A DNA stretch of 6,953 nt from assembly GCA_026989995.1 (NCBI GenBank), contig JALSIO010000014.1, positions 1-6,953 of the forward strand, in the 5' to 3' direction. Of this stretch, positions 5,888 through 6,953 are shown one piece after another. How positions within the stretch are numbered: the stretch's first letter is position 1; every line of letters begins with the position of its first letter. The position numbers and the translations under genes are program-made. Below the pieces are notes generated by a model. The model searched no databases, was not told where the DNA came from, and worked only from the letters and a program-made list of their open reading frames with translations. The DNA comes from Myxococcales bacterium. Lineage in GTDB: Bacteria > Myxococcota_A > UBA9160 > JALSIO01.

Positions 5888-6953
5888 TCAACCCCCGCCG
5901 AGCAGGCGGCGCGCGCGGCCGCCGCCCTGGAAGGGGCGCGTGCGGTCCTCGCCGAGGCCGAACACCCGGTACTCGAAGCCGAGCGAGAGCCCCCGGTTGC
6001 GGTCGTCCTCCACCTCCACCCGGATCGCCCAGCAGGCGCACGTCGAGACGTATTCGAGGCCGACCCGGTTGTCGAGGAAGATGGACTCCTCGAGGGAATA
6101 GGTGCTGTTCCAGGTGGCGCCCCAGCGCGGGAGGAAGGCCCACCGGGCGAAGAGCTCGACCTGGTCCACCTTTTCGAAGCCCTCCTCGAAGCGGCGGAAG
6201 CGCTCGCGGTCGAACCGGAAGGCCTCGAAGAAGGGCGGGATCTCGCGCAGGAAGCGGTAGCGCAGGCTCAGGTCGTGGCCGACGGGTGAGCTCCAGGCGA
6301 GGCTCGCGAGCCCCTCGCTCACCCGGGTGTCCTCGTAGTCGTAGCCGAAGACGAGCCGCCCGTGGACGTTCCCGAGCGGCCAGAACTCGCCGTCGAGGTA
6401 GAAGTTCCCCCGATCGCCGGGATCGTGCAGGTTGACCAGCGAGGCGAGGGTGAAGTCCGCGACGAGAACGGGGACGCCGTCGCCACCGGTCCGGTAGACC
6501 CGGTTGGCCATCTGGATTCGGAAGCCGTTCCATTCCTCGGCGCGATCGGCCGGGTCCGCCAGGATGTTGTGCAGGGAGAGCCCCCGCAGCCGCTCCTGGG
6601 GATGGAAGGCCGCGGGCTGGAAGAGGGGCAGATCGTCCTGGTCGGTGCCGTCGAGAAAGATCCAGGTGATCGAGGGCTCCACCACGTGCCTCGCCCCGCC
6701 CCGCCCGAAGGGCAGGTCGAGCCCGCGCTCGAGCCGCGTCCCCGCGTCCAGCCGGGCGGAGAGGAGCGTGCGGTTGCGGAAGCCCTGGTTGCGCGTCTGG
6801 TAGAAGGTCTGATGGATCCCCACCTCGGGCAGCAGCTCGAGTCGACCGCCCGCGAGGTGGATGGGGCGGCCGAGCCGCGGGGTCAGAAGCAGCTTCGCAC
6901 CGCGGTCGGAGAGCGGCTCCCCCGGCTGGAAGCGCCCGTCCCCCTCCGGTCCT
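5888..6953 (-). CDS. lptD: LPS-assembly protein LptD, C-terminal part
   Basis: LptD is the outer-membrane beta-barrel that, with LptE, inserts lipopolysaccharide into the outer leaflet. The window holds the last 354 residues and the stop; the N-terminal jellyroll and early strands are beyond the right edge, and the frame is open to position 6953. What is visible is barrel-like: alternating polar/aromatic strands such as LELLPEVGIHQTFYQT (start of fragment), VEPSITWIFLDG, and WNSTYSLEESIFLDNRVGLEY, with charged loops between. The closing segment TCACWAIRVEVEDDR followed by GLSLGFEYRVFGLG is the characteristic LptD C-terminal signature (Trp after the cysteines, then a final strand). The two cysteines (residues 305 and 307 of the fragment) are separated by Ala, whereas E. 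coli has them adjacent (Cys724-Cys725). A Gly/Arg-rich tail of about 20 residues follows the last strand. The gene lies 205 bp upstream of trpD on the same strand. Confidence 0.88.
   Translation of the reverse strand, partial: GPEGDGRFQPGEPLSDRGAKLLLTPRLGRPIHLAGGRLELLPEVGIHQTFYQTRNQGFRNRTLLSARLDAGTRLERGLDLPFGRGGARHVVEPSITWIFLDGTDQDDLPLFQPAAFHPQERLRGLSLHNILADPADRAEEWNGFRIQMANRVYRTGGDGVPVLVADFTLASLVNLHDPGDRGNFYLDGEFWPLGNVHGRLVFGYDYEDTRVSEGLASLAWSSPVGHDLSLRYRFLREIPPFFEAFRFDRERFRRFEEGFEKVDQVELFARWAFLPRWGATWNSTYSLEESIFLDNRVGLEYVSTCACWAIRVEVEDDRNRGLSLGFEYRVFGLGEDRTRPFQGGGRARRLLGGG

Overview
The window is very GC-rich and tightly packed, and looks like ordinary chromosomal DNA of a Gram-negative bacterium. 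The LptD gene at the right edge implies an outer membrane with lipopolysaccharide. The GC-rich codon use, frequent GTG starts and LptD style would fit a high-GC deltaproteobacterial or myxobacterial-type lineage, but the sequence alone does not settle this. There are no mobile elements, CRISPR arrays, tRNAs, rRNAs or transfer signatures.

Layout, left to right. Positions 1-125 (minus strand) hold the first 41 residues of a protein that opens with an AroQ-type chorismate mutase domain, probably the start of pheA. Positions 126-561 are a 436-bp divergent intergenic region with a plausible sigma-70 promoter reading into that gene. Positions 562-1212 (plus strand) encode dephospho-CoA kinase, coaE. 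Its 3' end overlaps the 3' end of the convergent trpA by 44 bp. Positions 1169-5682 (minus strand) hold five tryptophan genes in the transcription order trpD-trpC-trpF-trpB-trpA. All four junctions are 4-bp stop/start overlaps (GTGA three times, ATGA once). Positions 5683-5887 are the leader of that operon, with two perfect 7-bp inverted repeats and an 8-bp direct repeat. Positions 5888-6953 (minus strand) encode the C-terminal part of the LPS assembly barrel LptD, running off the right edge.

Together the trp genes cover every step from anthranilate to tryptophan: phosphoribosyl transfer (TrpD), isomerisation (TrpF), indole-ring closure (TrpC), and the two-subunit tryptophan synthase (TrpA/TrpB). 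The anthranilate synthase genes trpE and trpG, which make the first committed intermediate, are not here and must lie elsewhere. The chorismate mutase gene starts the competing phenylalanine (or tyrosine) branch from the same precursor, so the locus is an aromatic amino acid neighbourhood with coaE, a cofactor gene, inserted in opposite orientation.

I do not see an undescribed system. The points most worth a second look are a natural Asp-to-Glu change at the catalytic Asp60 position of TrpA, the possible structured leader in front of trpD that would enclose its ribosome binding site, unusual residues around the TrpF active-site loops, and a spaced C-A-C cysteine motif in LptD.
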